DNA from: JBBDRW01 sp040905265 | GTDB taxonomy: Bacteria > Bacteroidota > Rhodothermia > Balneolales > Balneolaceae | Direction of reading: 5' to 3' | Assembly (NCBI GenBank): GCA_040905265.1 | Contig: JBBDRW010000166.1 | Location: 1 to 18,323 of the forward strand | Length of the DNA: 18,323 nucleotides | Shown here: positions 1 to 6,438 of the stretch, in pieces | Position numbering within the stretch: the first letter of the stretch is position 1 | Layout: the number at the start of each line of letters is the position of its first letter | The notes under the pieces: generated by a model | What the model was told of the DNA's origin: nothing | Database searches by the model: none | Seen by the model: only the letters and a program-made list of their open reading frames with translations | Position numbers and translations under genes: made by a program

Positions 1-1
1 G

Positions 2-238
2 GCTCTGGCTCTGACGGAGCTTTTCGGAGAAAACCCCGGACTTCAAATGCCGGGTGTAATGCCCGGAATCATCTCCGAAACCGGGATGCAGCCGGGAGAG
101 ATTCGAATGGATCCACCCGAACTGGAAGAGGCGAGGACGATCTGGAATCAACTATGGAACGCAATGGAAGAGAAGAACTGGACACAGTATGGCGAACTCC
201 TTGGTGAACTGGATGAATTGATCGGAAGTGAACAATGA
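2..238 (+). CDS. UPF0182-like membrane protein, C-terminal end only (partial)
   Basis: The reading frame is open from base 2 of the window to a TGA at 236-238, so this is the 3' end of a longer gene that starts outside. About 78 residues remain. They include a segment resembling ALTELFG, a Gly/Pro/Met-rich linker, and a helical end with the pattern WNAMEEKNWTQYGELLGEL. That ending (a helix with 'xxWxxYGxxxxxL') resembles the C-terminus of UPF0182 proteins, large multi-span membrane proteins of unknown role; I recognise it by pattern only. The stop codon overlaps the start of the next gene in ATGA, which suggests translational coupling. The internal ATG at 47 is not the real start. It could be another protein with a similar helical tail. 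Confidence 0.6.
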   Translation, partial: ALALTELFGENPGLQMPGVMPGIISETGMQPGEIRMDPPELEEARTIWNQLWNAMEEKNWTQYGELLGELDELIGSEQ

Positions 239-1056
239 GCGACACCGCGAAACCAAAGAAGATCCATCTGCTGTTTATTGCCGACATCGTCGGAGAGCCC
301 GGCCTCTCTCTGTTAGAGGAGGCACTGCCCGGAATCATGAAACAGTACAACGCTGATTTTGTAATCGCCAATGCCGAAAATTCCCATGAAGGCCGTGGCC
401 TCAACCGGGAAATAACAGAGACTCTCTTCGGCCTGGGAGTCAATGTATTGACTGGCGGCAACCATTCATTTGACAAGTGGAAAATCTTCCCATATATGAG
501 AGAGGAGCACCGTCTGCTGCGCCCGTTAAACTACCCGAAAGGGAACCCCGGAAACGGATATGGAATCTATGGAATTCCGGAGACCACTCTTCAGATCGGC
601 GTCCTGAATTTGCAGGGCAGAACCTTCATGCAGGCGATTGACGACCCGTTTCCAGCCGCCACTTGGGCACTTGAACGGATCCAGGAGGAGACAAACCTGA
701 TTTTTATTGACTTTCATGCCGAAGCGACGGCCGAAAAACTGGCCCTGGCCTGGGAGATCGATGGCCAGGCCTCCATCATGGTCGGAACCCATACACATAT
801 TCCTACAAACGACGCGCGAATACTTCCGAACGGAACCGGGTATATCACTGATGCCGGCATGACCGGATCCTTCAACTCTGTGATTGGCATGGACAAGAGT
901 GCGGCAATCCGTCGGTTTACAAGAGTGATGCCTCAAAAATACAAACTTGCACAGGGAGATGAGCGTATCTGCGGTGTTTACGCAACAATCGAAACCGAAT
1001 CGGGACGATGTACCCATATTGAACCGGTCATCCATCCACAATTTTCCAATGGATAA
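235..1056 (+). CDS. YmdB-like metallophosphoesterase (TIGR00282 family)
   Basis: A 273-residue protein of the calcineurin-like YmdB family, whose studied members are dinuclear-metal phosphodiesterases active on 2',3'-cyclic nucleotides. The metal-binding residues of the family are visible in order: D17 in FIADIVGEPG, E48-N49 in ANAENSHEGRG, N76-H77 in GGNHSFD, H161 in DFHAEAT, and H186/H188 in GTHTHIPT. The later ITDAGMTG segment is also typical. Length is usual for the family (about 260-280), and there is no signal peptide, so it is probably cytoplasmic. The ATG overlaps the upstream stop (ATGA), which fixes the start. The family's GNHTWD-type motif reads GNHSFD here, a mild variation. Function by family: RNA turnover or cyclic-nucleotide signalling; the substrate in this organism is not known. 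Confidence 0.88.
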   Translation: MSDTAKPKKIHLLFIADIVGEPGLSLLEEALPGIMKQYNADFVIANAENSHEGRGLNREITETLFGLGVNVLTGGNHSFDKWKIFPYMREEHRLLRPLNYPKGNPGNGYGIYGIPETTLQIGVLNLQGRTFMQAIDDPFPAATWALERIQEETNLIFIDFHAEATAEKLALAWEIDGQASIMVGTHTHIPTNDARILPNGTGYITDAGMTGSFNSVIGMDKSAAIRRFTRVMPQKYKLAQGDERICGVYATIETESGRCTHIEPVIHPQFSNG

Positions 1057-1060
1057 GCAC

Positions 1061-1759
1061 ATGAGTAACGAACAGGGTACTATCGTCCTGGAGGCAGAAC
1101 AGATCTTCAAAAGCTTCCCCTCCAAATCAGGGAAAGGGAAACTGGAAATTCTTCAGGGAGTCTCTCTCACTGTACAAAAAGGAGAAATCCTTGCTGTGGT
1201 CGGTTCCAGCGGGAGCGGCAAGAGTACACTTCTTCACATACTTGGAGGGCTCGACAGCCCTGACTCCGGCCATATCTTATGGAATGGGGCACCTCTATCA
1301 GGCTGGAAACCGGATCAGCTTGCCGGAGAGCGGAACCGACAGGTCGGTTTCGTTTTTCAGTTTCACCACCTCCTCCCTGAGTTTACAGCTTGTGAGAATG
1401 TCTTTATGCCGGCACTGATTCAGGGAATATCAATGGAAGAGGCCCGACAGCGGAGCCTTGAACTGCTCGCCAGGTTTGGGATGTCAGAGCGGGCAGAACA
1501 CCGCCCGGCACAACTCTCCGGCGGAGAGAAACAGCGTATTGCGATGGCACGCGCACTCATGAACCGGCCGTCTATCATCCTGGCAGACGAACCAACCGGA
1601 AATCTTGATGAGAGTAACACCGAAATTCTCCTGAACGAACTGATCAAACTTAGAGACAGCGAGCAGGTGGGCATGGTTCTTATTACCCATGAGAAAGAGA
1701 TTGCAACCCGTTGTGACAGAGTTTGTGAACTCAGAAACGGCCAGCTCCACAAGCTCTGA
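1061..1759 (+). CDS. lolD: LolD-type ABC transporter ATP-binding protein
   Basis: A 232-residue ABC ATPase with all motifs intact: Walker A GSSGSGKST (48-56), Q-loop at Q100 within FQFHHLLPEF, signature LSGGEKQR (152-159), Walker B IILADEPTGNLD (172-183) and the H-loop H210. The FQFHHLLPEFTA stretch is characteristic of LolD, the ATPase that powers extraction of lipoproteins from the inner membrane for outer-membrane sorting; related MacB/FtsE-type ATPases usually differ there. The partner LolC/E permease is not in the window. The frame is open upstream to an ATG at 947, but that lies deep inside the previous gene. I chose ATG 1061, four bases after the upstream stop; ATG 1049, overlapping it by eight, is the alternative. 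Probably in one operon with the phosphoesterase. Confidence 0.88.
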   Translation: MSNEQGTIVLEAEQIFKSFPSKSGKGKLEILQGVSLTVQKGEILAVVGSSGSGKSTLLHILGGLDSPDSGHILWNGAPLSGWKPDQLAGERNRQVGFVFQFHHLLPEFTACENVFMPALIQGISMEEARQRSLELLARFGMSERAEHRPAQLSGGEKQRIAMARALMNRPSIILADEPTGNLDESNTEILLNELIKLRDSEQVGMVLITHEKEIATRCDRVCELRNGQLHKL

Positions 1760-2018
1760 AACCGGATCTTCTCCGGACTATAAGACTTTGGTTTAAAGTA
1801 AAAACAGTGATAAATTTATCCCCTGATTTATCTCTTGGGAAGCTTTGCATCCGCCTGCCGGTGGATAGCCAATATCAATACGCTACTGCTCCGTGTGAAT
1901 CGCTTCACTCCGAGCGCTTCGCGTGCAAAATTATGAGCCCAGTGGCTTTGATCTTTACAAAGAGTTCTGGTATTTCAATGACTTCCCCTAACCAACCATT
2001 TGCAGACAGAAGGAAACT
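1760..2018. other. Intergenic spacer between lolD and TPR gene, repeat-like
   Basis: A 259-bp stretch without a convincing gene. It holds the weak hairpin at 1762-1776, a 12-mer CTTTGCATCCGC (1843-1854) that recurs at 5203-5214 in the other large spacer, two similar CGCTTC-containing pieces near 1900-1923, and a small inverted repeat (CTTTG at 1946-1950, CAAAG at 1958-1962) about 60 bp before the next start. An open frame crosses it (1807-2022) but does not look like a protein. A promoter for the TPR gene may lie here; I cannot place it. Confidence 0.45.
1762..1776 (+). terminator. Possible weak hairpin after lolD
   Basis: A 5-bp GC-rich stem (CCGGA / TCCGG) with a five-base loop (TCTTC) lies three bases after the lolD stop codon. 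It is not followed by a T run, so it is at best a weak or factor-assisted terminator, or an mRNA 3'-end structure. Confidence 0.25.
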
Positions 2019-2699
2019 ATGAGCCGATTAAAAGATGAAAATCTTGAAGAAGACCTACTCATTGAGTACTCATCCCGGACCGTCCACTATTACAAGGAGA
2101 ATAAGGCCACTGTAATCAGCGGATTGATCGGAATCTTGCTGATAATCGGCCTGGGTATCGGCTACTTTCTCTATATGCAGCAGCAGGAAACAGAAGCTCA
2201 GAACCTTTTAGGCACTGCTGAACAGGCACTCATGTCTGGTAACTATGAAGTTGCTCTCAACGGCAATGAAGAAGAACTGACTCTCGGATTCAGCCAGATC
2301 GCAAACAACTACCGACGGACTAACGCCGGCAACCTTGCACTCTATTATGCTGCCGTTGTTGAATATGAGTTGGAAAACTATGAATCGGCGCTCTCCTACA
2401 TCGAACAATTTTCAGTACCCGAAGGTATCGTCGGGGTAGGAACCCTCTCCCTCCATGCAGTGATCCTCTCCGAACTGGGTGAACATGAAGCTGCTGCAGA
2501 GAAATTCATGGAGGCGGCGAACTGGGATGAAAACGAATCTACAACTCCCTATCACCTGATGGAGGCAGCTCTCTCCTATCGTGATGCCGGACAGGTTGAA
2601 CAGGCCCGCCAGAATGTTGAGACCATTCTGCGTGACTACCCCAACAGCACTCGTATTGCAGATGCAGAACGTCTCCGGGGGGCTCTCGCTGCACAGTAA
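2019..2699 (+). CDS. Membrane-anchored tetratricopeptide-repeat protein
   Basis: A 226-residue protein with a short cytosolic N-terminus, one membrane span (about 31-52), and a helical-repeat domain to the end. TPR-like pairs are seen in the segments around residues 62-80, 104-130, 140-165 and 179-215, with the small/aromatic spacing typical of TPR helices (for example ALYYAAVVEYELENYESAL and LSYRDAGQVEQARQNVETIL). The layout resembles YfgM/BamD-like anchored TPR proteins found widely in Bacteroidota, which act as protein-interaction scaffolds in the periplasm; no specific function can be assigned. A purine-rich AGAAGGAAA just before ATG 2019 supports the start. It ends 54 bp from the convergent lipoprotein gene. 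Confidence 0.75.
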   Translation: MSRLKDENLEEDLLIEYSSRTVHYYKENKATVISGLIGILLIIGLGIGYFLYMQQQETEAQNLLGTAEQALMSGNYEVALNGNEEELTLGFSQIANNYRRTNAGNLALYYAAVVEYELENYESALSYIEQFSVPEGIVGVGTLSLHAVILSELGEHEAAAEKFMEAANWDENESTTPYHLMEAALSYRDAGQVEQARQNVETILRDYPNSTRIADAERLRGALAAQ

Positions 2700-2753
2700 G
2701 AGCTTCTTTGTAGTATTGTAGTAAATCGAGGGATTCTTTCAGCCGCGCCAGAC

Positions 2754-4496
2754 TCAATCGAGCTCGCCTGGCTGGCCTTCAAAACCGGGCTCTCTCTCAG
2801 GAGACTCCTCTTCCGGTTCCGGCTCGACTTCTGTCTCCTCCCAAAACCGGACGGTGAGTTCCGAAGAGAACCCCTCCCGAACAGGGATACCGGGCCTGAT
2901 ATAATAGGGTTCGGGTACACGAAATGGAATAACTGATCCGGAATCCCAGATTCCGGACAAGAGAGAATCCCGGAAAATTTCTACCCGGTAGGTTAGTGGA
3001 GGTAGCTGTTCGACCGCAACGGAACCTGTAAATGTAGTGTCTGCAAAAAGATTGGACTCCTCATCAAAAAGACGAAGCCGATAGGGTTCCGTACGGTTTG
3101 TATCTGCCAGAGTTATTTCAATTGAACCGAATTGATTTCTCTGCCAGATCCGCGGTTCGATCGGCCTGAGCACCTGTCGGGCCGGATTCCAAACAAGAAA
3201 CTGGTAGGAAGTACCGGAGAGCCACTCACCGTCAGGGTAGATATAGAGCCTGTGTCTCCGAATTTCCGCATGCGGCCATCCAATATTCATTTCTTCTCCC
3301 TCAACAACTCTCAGCGAATCTGTCACGTTCTGATCATCGATAAACCTGGAGTAACCGACAATCAACGGCTGGTCGGGATTGAGGCCAGGCTCCCGGTTAT
3401 CCCCGATAATTCTCAATGAGACTGTGTCCGGTTGGGCTGAGCCTGCAAACGGTTCGACTACCGAGAGAATCGAATTCCCACCGGAATCGGCCATCCCCTC
3501 AAACTCGAGCGTAAACCGCTGATCCTCCGGCAGCGGCTCATCGGACTGAGCCAACACAACCATCAGATCTTCCGGTGGAACATAGAGTGGCCAGGCTGTG
3601 GTAAAAGGGACTCCCAGTGTATCAAGTACCGTGATACTCGCATCATCCTCCCAATAGATCTCCTCGTTGAACCGTAATCTCAAACGGGTCTCTGTGAGCA
3701 GGCCGACACCTCTGAGTTCAGGGGCAGTCGTATCTGGTCTCTGAACGAAGATCGTTCCCAAATCATATACTTCCTCCCGGCCGAGCTGAAAGAGAGAATC
3801 CCGGAATGGCTGAACAGCTTCACGCTCTCTCTCCCAGATTCTGTTCCGATTCAGATCATCCATCCAGATTGCCGTATAGCTGTCTTCGGCAAGATGAGAG
3901 AACCGGAAAACCCCACCGGTATCCGTTTGAGCTACATAGTTTGCCGGAGAATCAAAATCGACCGGGTCCCGGTACAGGTAGACCCTCATACCCGATTCCC
4001 GTTCACCGCTGCCTGCATGGATGATCCTGCCGATGACCGTACCGTCATCAATCACGGGGCCGGTTGAAAGAGCAAAATCGAACGGAGCGGAAAGGTTGTT
4101 ATTTCTGAAATCCTGAAGCTCGGTACCCAACTTTAAAAGTATAGTCGTATTCTCCGGCAGTTCCTGTTCAAACCGAACCGTCACCGATCTTCTGCCCCAA
4201 TCGATCTCATAGGGAACCGCCAAATCGGGTTCTATTGTGAGCGCCTCCTGAATCGAGTTTCTGTTCATAAATTTGGAAAATCGAAACTCAATTTCCCTTC
4301 CCCGAAAGTTCACTGTCTCATTCCCGGGAGATGTACCGGTGATTTCAGGCGGAGTCCGGTCCGGCTCCCCACCGGACGGCCCCCTGGGAGTCGCGCAAGA
4401 CCAAACCATTCCGGACAGAAGCAGAAACAGCCCGCAAACCAGCCACACCCTCCTTCTGACACCTGACTCCCGATTCCTGTATTCCCTATTCAGCAT
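2754..4496 (-). CDS. Ig-like (SbsA-type) domain lipoprotein
   Basis: A 580-residue probable lipoprotein: basic RRR (14-16), hydrophobic core, and a lipobox-like end MVWSC with Cys34. Just after it comes the Gly/Pro-rich GPSGGEPDRTPPEI linker typical of a large Bacteroidota family. Residues about 45-145 form an SbsA-like Ig domain (pattern FRFSKFMN then a 'xxxPDLxVPYEIDW' strand). Residues about 155-250 resemble a carboxypeptidase-regulatory-like beta domain (GGVFRFSHLAEDSYTAIW, then DLNRNRIWE). More beta-rich repeats follow, and the tail (about 555-580) is rich in Glu and Pro. Function unknown; probably outer-membrane or surface associated. The start is odd: ATG 4496 lies inside a 7-bp tandem repeat, so residues 1 to about 13 are repeat-encoded. 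No better start preserves the basic signal-peptide region. Confidence 0.8.
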   Translation of the reverse strand: MLNREYRNRESGVRRRVWLVCGLFLLLSGMVWSCATPRGPSGGEPDRTPPEITGTSPGNETVNFRGREIEFRFSKFMNRNSIQEALTIEPDLAVPYEIDWGRRSVTVRFEQELPENTTILLKLGTELQDFRNNNLSAPFDFALSTGPVIDDGTVIGRIIHAGSGERESGMRVYLYRDPVDFDSPANYVAQTDTGGVFRFSHLAEDSYTAIWMDDLNRNRIWEREREAVQPFRDSLFQLGREEVYDLGTIFVQRPDTTAPELRGVGLLTETRLRLRFNEEIYWEDDASITVLDTLGVPFTTAWPLYVPPEDLMVVLAQSDEPLPEDQRFTLEFEGMADSGGNSILSVVEPFAGSAQPDTVSLRIIGDNREPGLNPDQPLIVGYSRFIDDQNVTDSLRVVEGEEMNIGWPHAEIRRHRLYIYPDGEWLSGTSYQFLVWNPARQVLRPIEPRIWQRNQFGSIEITLADTNRTEPYRLRLFDEESNLFADTTFTGSVAVEQLPPLTYRVEIFRDSLLSGIWDSGSVIPFRVPEPYYIRPGIPVREGFSSELTVRFWEETEVEPEPEEESPEREPGFEGQPGELD

Positions 4497-4521
4497 TCTG
4501 TATTCTGTATTCTGTATTCTA
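4452..4521 (-). repeat. Degenerate 7-bp tandem repeat across the lipoprotein start
   Basis: Ten consecutive 7-bp units can be read. On the + strand they run CCTTCTG, ACACCTG, ACTCCCG, ATTCCTG, TATTCCC, TATTCAG, CATTCTG, TATTCTG, TATTCTG, TATTCTA. The three units furthest from the gene are almost identical, and they become more diverged going into the coding sequence. On the coding strand the unit is about AGAATAC. The start codon of the lipoprotein gene is in one diverged unit (AGAATGC). Confidence 0.85.
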
Positions 4522-4566
4522 AAATAAACACATTCAATGAAGCCTTTAAAAAACGAGAATTTTTGG

Positions 4567-5133
4567 TCAATAGCTCCTCAGTATAAAGAAGATGAGTACA
4601 CCTGTAACCGAAACATAAAGCCAAACCGGCAGGGTCCATTTTGAGACTCTTCGGTGTGTACCGAATTTACCTGACCATGCAAAATAGAAACTGGTCAAAA
4701 CCAGTGGCAGAACGAATGCAGACAGAATAATATGGGAGATCAGTATGGTAAAGTAGGCCGGCCTGATCCACCCCTCTCCGGGGAACGGCGTATGCCCTGT
4801 ATAAAAGTGATAGATCAGATAACTGATCAGAAACAGGGAGGAGGTCACAAATGCTGACATCATTAGCCTCATGTGGAGCAGATAGTTCCCCCTCCTGATA
4901 GCAGAATATCCCGTCATAATGAGAATTGCACTCGCACTGTTCAACAGAGCGTTGAGGGCTGGCAGGTTACCGGTCCAGTCGGCCTGCCGGCCTGTCGTGT
5001 CATTAAAATAGATGAGCCAGATCAGGAAAAGAAATGCCGCCAGGCTGATCACTGCAATGGTTCCGAGTGCCCTGGGCACACTCAAATCCTTAACCAGGTT
5101 CGACGTAATTTGTTCACGTTCACTCTTATTCAT
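4567..5133 (-). CDS. DUF420 membrane protein, probable CtaM/YozB-like oxidase assembly factor
   Basis: A 188-residue protein with about five membrane spans (roughly 22-43, 59-80, 90-111, 126-149, 167-186). The pattern IRRGNYLLHMRLMMSAF matches the DUF420 family signature, and four histidines at membrane borders (H87, H109, H134, H160) are in the positions expected for that family. The Bacillus subtilis member YozB and its Staphylococcus counterpart CtaM are needed to mature heme-A oxidases. The same role is likely here because the gene is divergent from, and next to, an ACIII-caa3 oxidase cluster. ATG 5133 gives a full-length protein. Its upstream region carries 7-bp repeats of the same type as the next gene. 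The lipoprotein gene follows 70 bp downstream on the same strand. Confidence 0.8.
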   Translation of the reverse strand: MNKSEREQITSNLVKDLSVPRALGTIAVISLAAFLFLIWLIYFNDTTGRQADWTGNLPALNALLNSASAILIMTGYSAIRRGNYLLHMRLMMSAFVTSSLFLISYLIYHFYTGHTPFPGEGWIRPAYFTILISHIILSAFVLPLVLTSFYFAWSGKFGTHRRVSKWTLPVWLYVSVTGVLIFFILRSY

Positions 5134-5142
5134 ACAGCCTTA

Positions 5143-5177
5143 TATATTCTATATACTATATTCTGTCTTCTGCATTC
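5143..5177 (-). repeat. Second degenerate 7-bp tandem repeat, upstream of the DUF420 gene
   Basis: Five consecutive 7-bp units on the + strand: TATATTC, TATATAC, TATATTC, TGTCTTC, TGCATTC. On the minus (coding) strand they read GAATGCA, GAAGACA, GAATATA, GTATATA, GAATATA, the same GAATACA-like unit as at 4452-4521. The array ends nine bases before the DUF420 start codon. Confidence 0.75.
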
Positions 5178-5449
5178 CATAAAGGTACACCCTATCCCGC
5201 TTCTTTGCATCCGCTTATTCACGCACAACGCAGGCTTCTCACCCACAGATTCTGAATGAGTATCGGTAAGAACATCCGGCCGATTCTTCAGCCATTCAGA
5301 TGCAAGTACCCTCTTTCCAAGATATAAGATACCCATATCCGATATTACAGATAAGATGTTAGGTTTCAATGCCTTCCGTTTCGTCAATTTTCAGAAGTCG
5401 ACAATCCCTGGGCTCAACGCAGTTCATCTCGTCCAAACAAGATGCAATT

Positions 5450-5469
5450 ATTGGGAAATTTAACCCAAT
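5450..5469. promoter_or_regulatory. Inverted repeat, possible operator
   Basis: Perfect 6-bp arms (ATTGGG / CCCAAT) around an eight-base AT-only centre (AAATTTAA), 183 bp before actA. The size and symmetry suit a dimeric regulator site, but no regulator is identified and the element is short enough to occur by chance. Confidence 0.3.
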
Positions 5470-5652
5470 CTCCCTTATCTTTACTGAATGATTGCCGGGT
5501 GCAAAGATCTGCCACACCAGCAATTTAGAATGATTTTAAATATGATTCCGGATGAGCCTCAGGGTATGTTCATATCTATATTTTCGGTACTTTCAGGCCG
5601 GCTTCTTTCCGGGGAACCATACCGGTAACAGTTTAACGATCTAACTGACTCT

Positions 5653-6297
5653 ATGGCTCAAGTTTTTCCAAAATGGGTAGACAGCTTACCCAAACGACTA
5701 CTCATCGGGATCATCATTTTAGTGAACGCAGTTGTCTTCGGGATCTGGTACTTTTTCTCCCCGGAGTATACCAATGTCGGATATGCTCCTGAGCAGCCGG
5801 TACCCTTCAGCCATCAACAGCATGTGAGCGTCCTCGGCCTTGACTGCCAATACTGCCACGATCAGGTTTTTGAGACACAACATGCCAACATCCCGGCCAC
5901 ACAGACCTGCATGAACTGTCATGCCCAGATTGGAACAGATCTGGAAACCCTTGAGCCTGTTCGGGAAAGTTGGGAATCGGGCGACCCGATTGAATGGATT
6001 CGGGTTCACAACCTTCCAGACTACGCCTTCTTTGACCACAGTGCCCATGTTACGGTAGGTATCGGGTGTGAATCCTGTCACGGACGGATCGACAGAATGG
6101 AAGTTGTCCGCCAGGCAGAACCCTTGAGTATGGGCTGGTGCCTGGATTGTCACAGAGAACCCGAAAAGCATATCCGGCCGCTTGACGAGGTTACAACGAT
6201 GGGTTTCTCGAGTGAACAGCAGCTGGAACAAGGACGGGAACTGGTCGCCAAACATAATATATCTGCCCCTCTCTACTGTCAGGGGTGCCACTATTAA
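5653..6297 (+). CDS. actA: ACIII subunit ActA, pentaheme cytochrome c
   Basis: A 214-residue membrane-anchored cytochrome with one N-terminal span (about 15-35) and five CxxCH heme sites: C65-H69, C86-H90, C139-H143, C163-H167 and C209-H213, the last almost at the C-terminus. Extra histidines (H54, H57, H77, H119, H129, H132, H173) are available as distal ligands, as expected for bis-His hemes. Size, heme count and first position in the cluster match ActA of alternative complex III, which carries electrons from the ActB iron-sulfur chain on the periplasmic side. ATG 5653 puts the anchor at the N-terminus; no Shine-Dalgarno is seen. The next gene starts 141 bp later, the widest gap in the cluster. 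Confidence 0.93.
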   Translation: MAQVFPKWVDSLPKRLLIGIIILVNAVVFGIWYFFSPEYTNVGYAPEQPVPFSHQQHVSVLGLDCQYCHDQVFETQHANIPATQTCMNCHAQIGTDLETLEPVRESWESGDPIEWIRVHNLPDYAFFDHSAHVTVGIGCESCHGRIDRMEVVRQAEPLSMGWCLDCHREPEKHIRPLDEVTTMGFSSEQQLEQGRELVAKHNISAPLYCQGCHY

Positions 6298-6333
6298 GTA
6301 AACAGGTCACAGCAATCAGATATCCCGGACACG

Positions 6334-6435
6334 ATGAATCAACAAAAGAGCATTACCAGGCGTCGACGGTGTTTTGATTGTGATATAACTCCCTTTTGCA
6401 GGCATACACGCTTTTTTAATTCAAAGTCTGATTGA
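6334..6435 (+). CDS. Possible 33-residue Cys/Arg-rich small ORF between actA and actB
   Basis: ATG 6334 to TGA 6433-6435 encodes 33 residues with a run of four arginines and a C13-x2-C16-x5-C22 arrangement followed by His24. The stop lies three bases before the actB ATG, close enough for coupling. There is no Shine-Dalgarno site, no family I recognise, and the length is within what chance allows; the 141-bp spacer may simply be untranslated leader. Confidence 0.15.
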   Translation: MNQQKSITRRRRCFDCDITPFCRHTRFFNSKSD

Positions 6436-6438
6436 CCA

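Larger units (their letters stand above)
5134..5652. promoter_or_regulatory. Divergent control region between DUF420 gene and act operon
   Basis: A 519-bp stretch without a credible gene between two divergently transcribed genes that both serve respiration, so it should hold both promoters. Visible elements are the 7-bp repeat at 5143-5177, the 12-mer CTTTGCATCCGC at 5203-5214 shared with 1843-1854, a dyad ATTGGG-N8-CCCAAT at 5450-5469, and an AT-rich tract at about 5525-5585. I see no clear Bacteroidota-type -33/-7 promoter (TTTG ... TAnnTTTG) and no Shine-Dalgarno before actA. The 85-codon open frame on the minus strand here (5130-5387) looks non-coding. Confidence 0.55.

Noticed and set aside
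947..1060. Upstream extension of the lolD frame
   Set aside because: It lies inside the phosphoesterase gene and adds about 38 residues that LolD proteins lack.
526..1125. 199-codon minus-strand open frame opposite the phosphoesterase and lolD start
   Set aside because: It is a shadow of a well-supported gene on the + strand, and its protein has no family features.
1807..2022. 71-codon GTG-started open frame whose stop overlaps the TPR start in ATGA
   Set aside because: The predicted protein has no recognisable domain or signal, it covers repeat-like spacer DNA, and its start has no support; the overlap is probably chance.
4452..4521. CRISPR array
   Set aside because: The units are 7 bp, contiguous and without spacers.
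4549..4565. A/T-rich hairpin (AAAAA-TTTTT type) after the DUF420 gene as terminator
   Set aside because: The stem has only A-T pairs and no GC core, so it is too weak to call.
5130..5387. 85-codon minus-strand open frame ending over the DUF420 start codon
   Set aside because: It runs through the 7-bp repeat array and the shared 12-mer, and the protein is not like any family I know.
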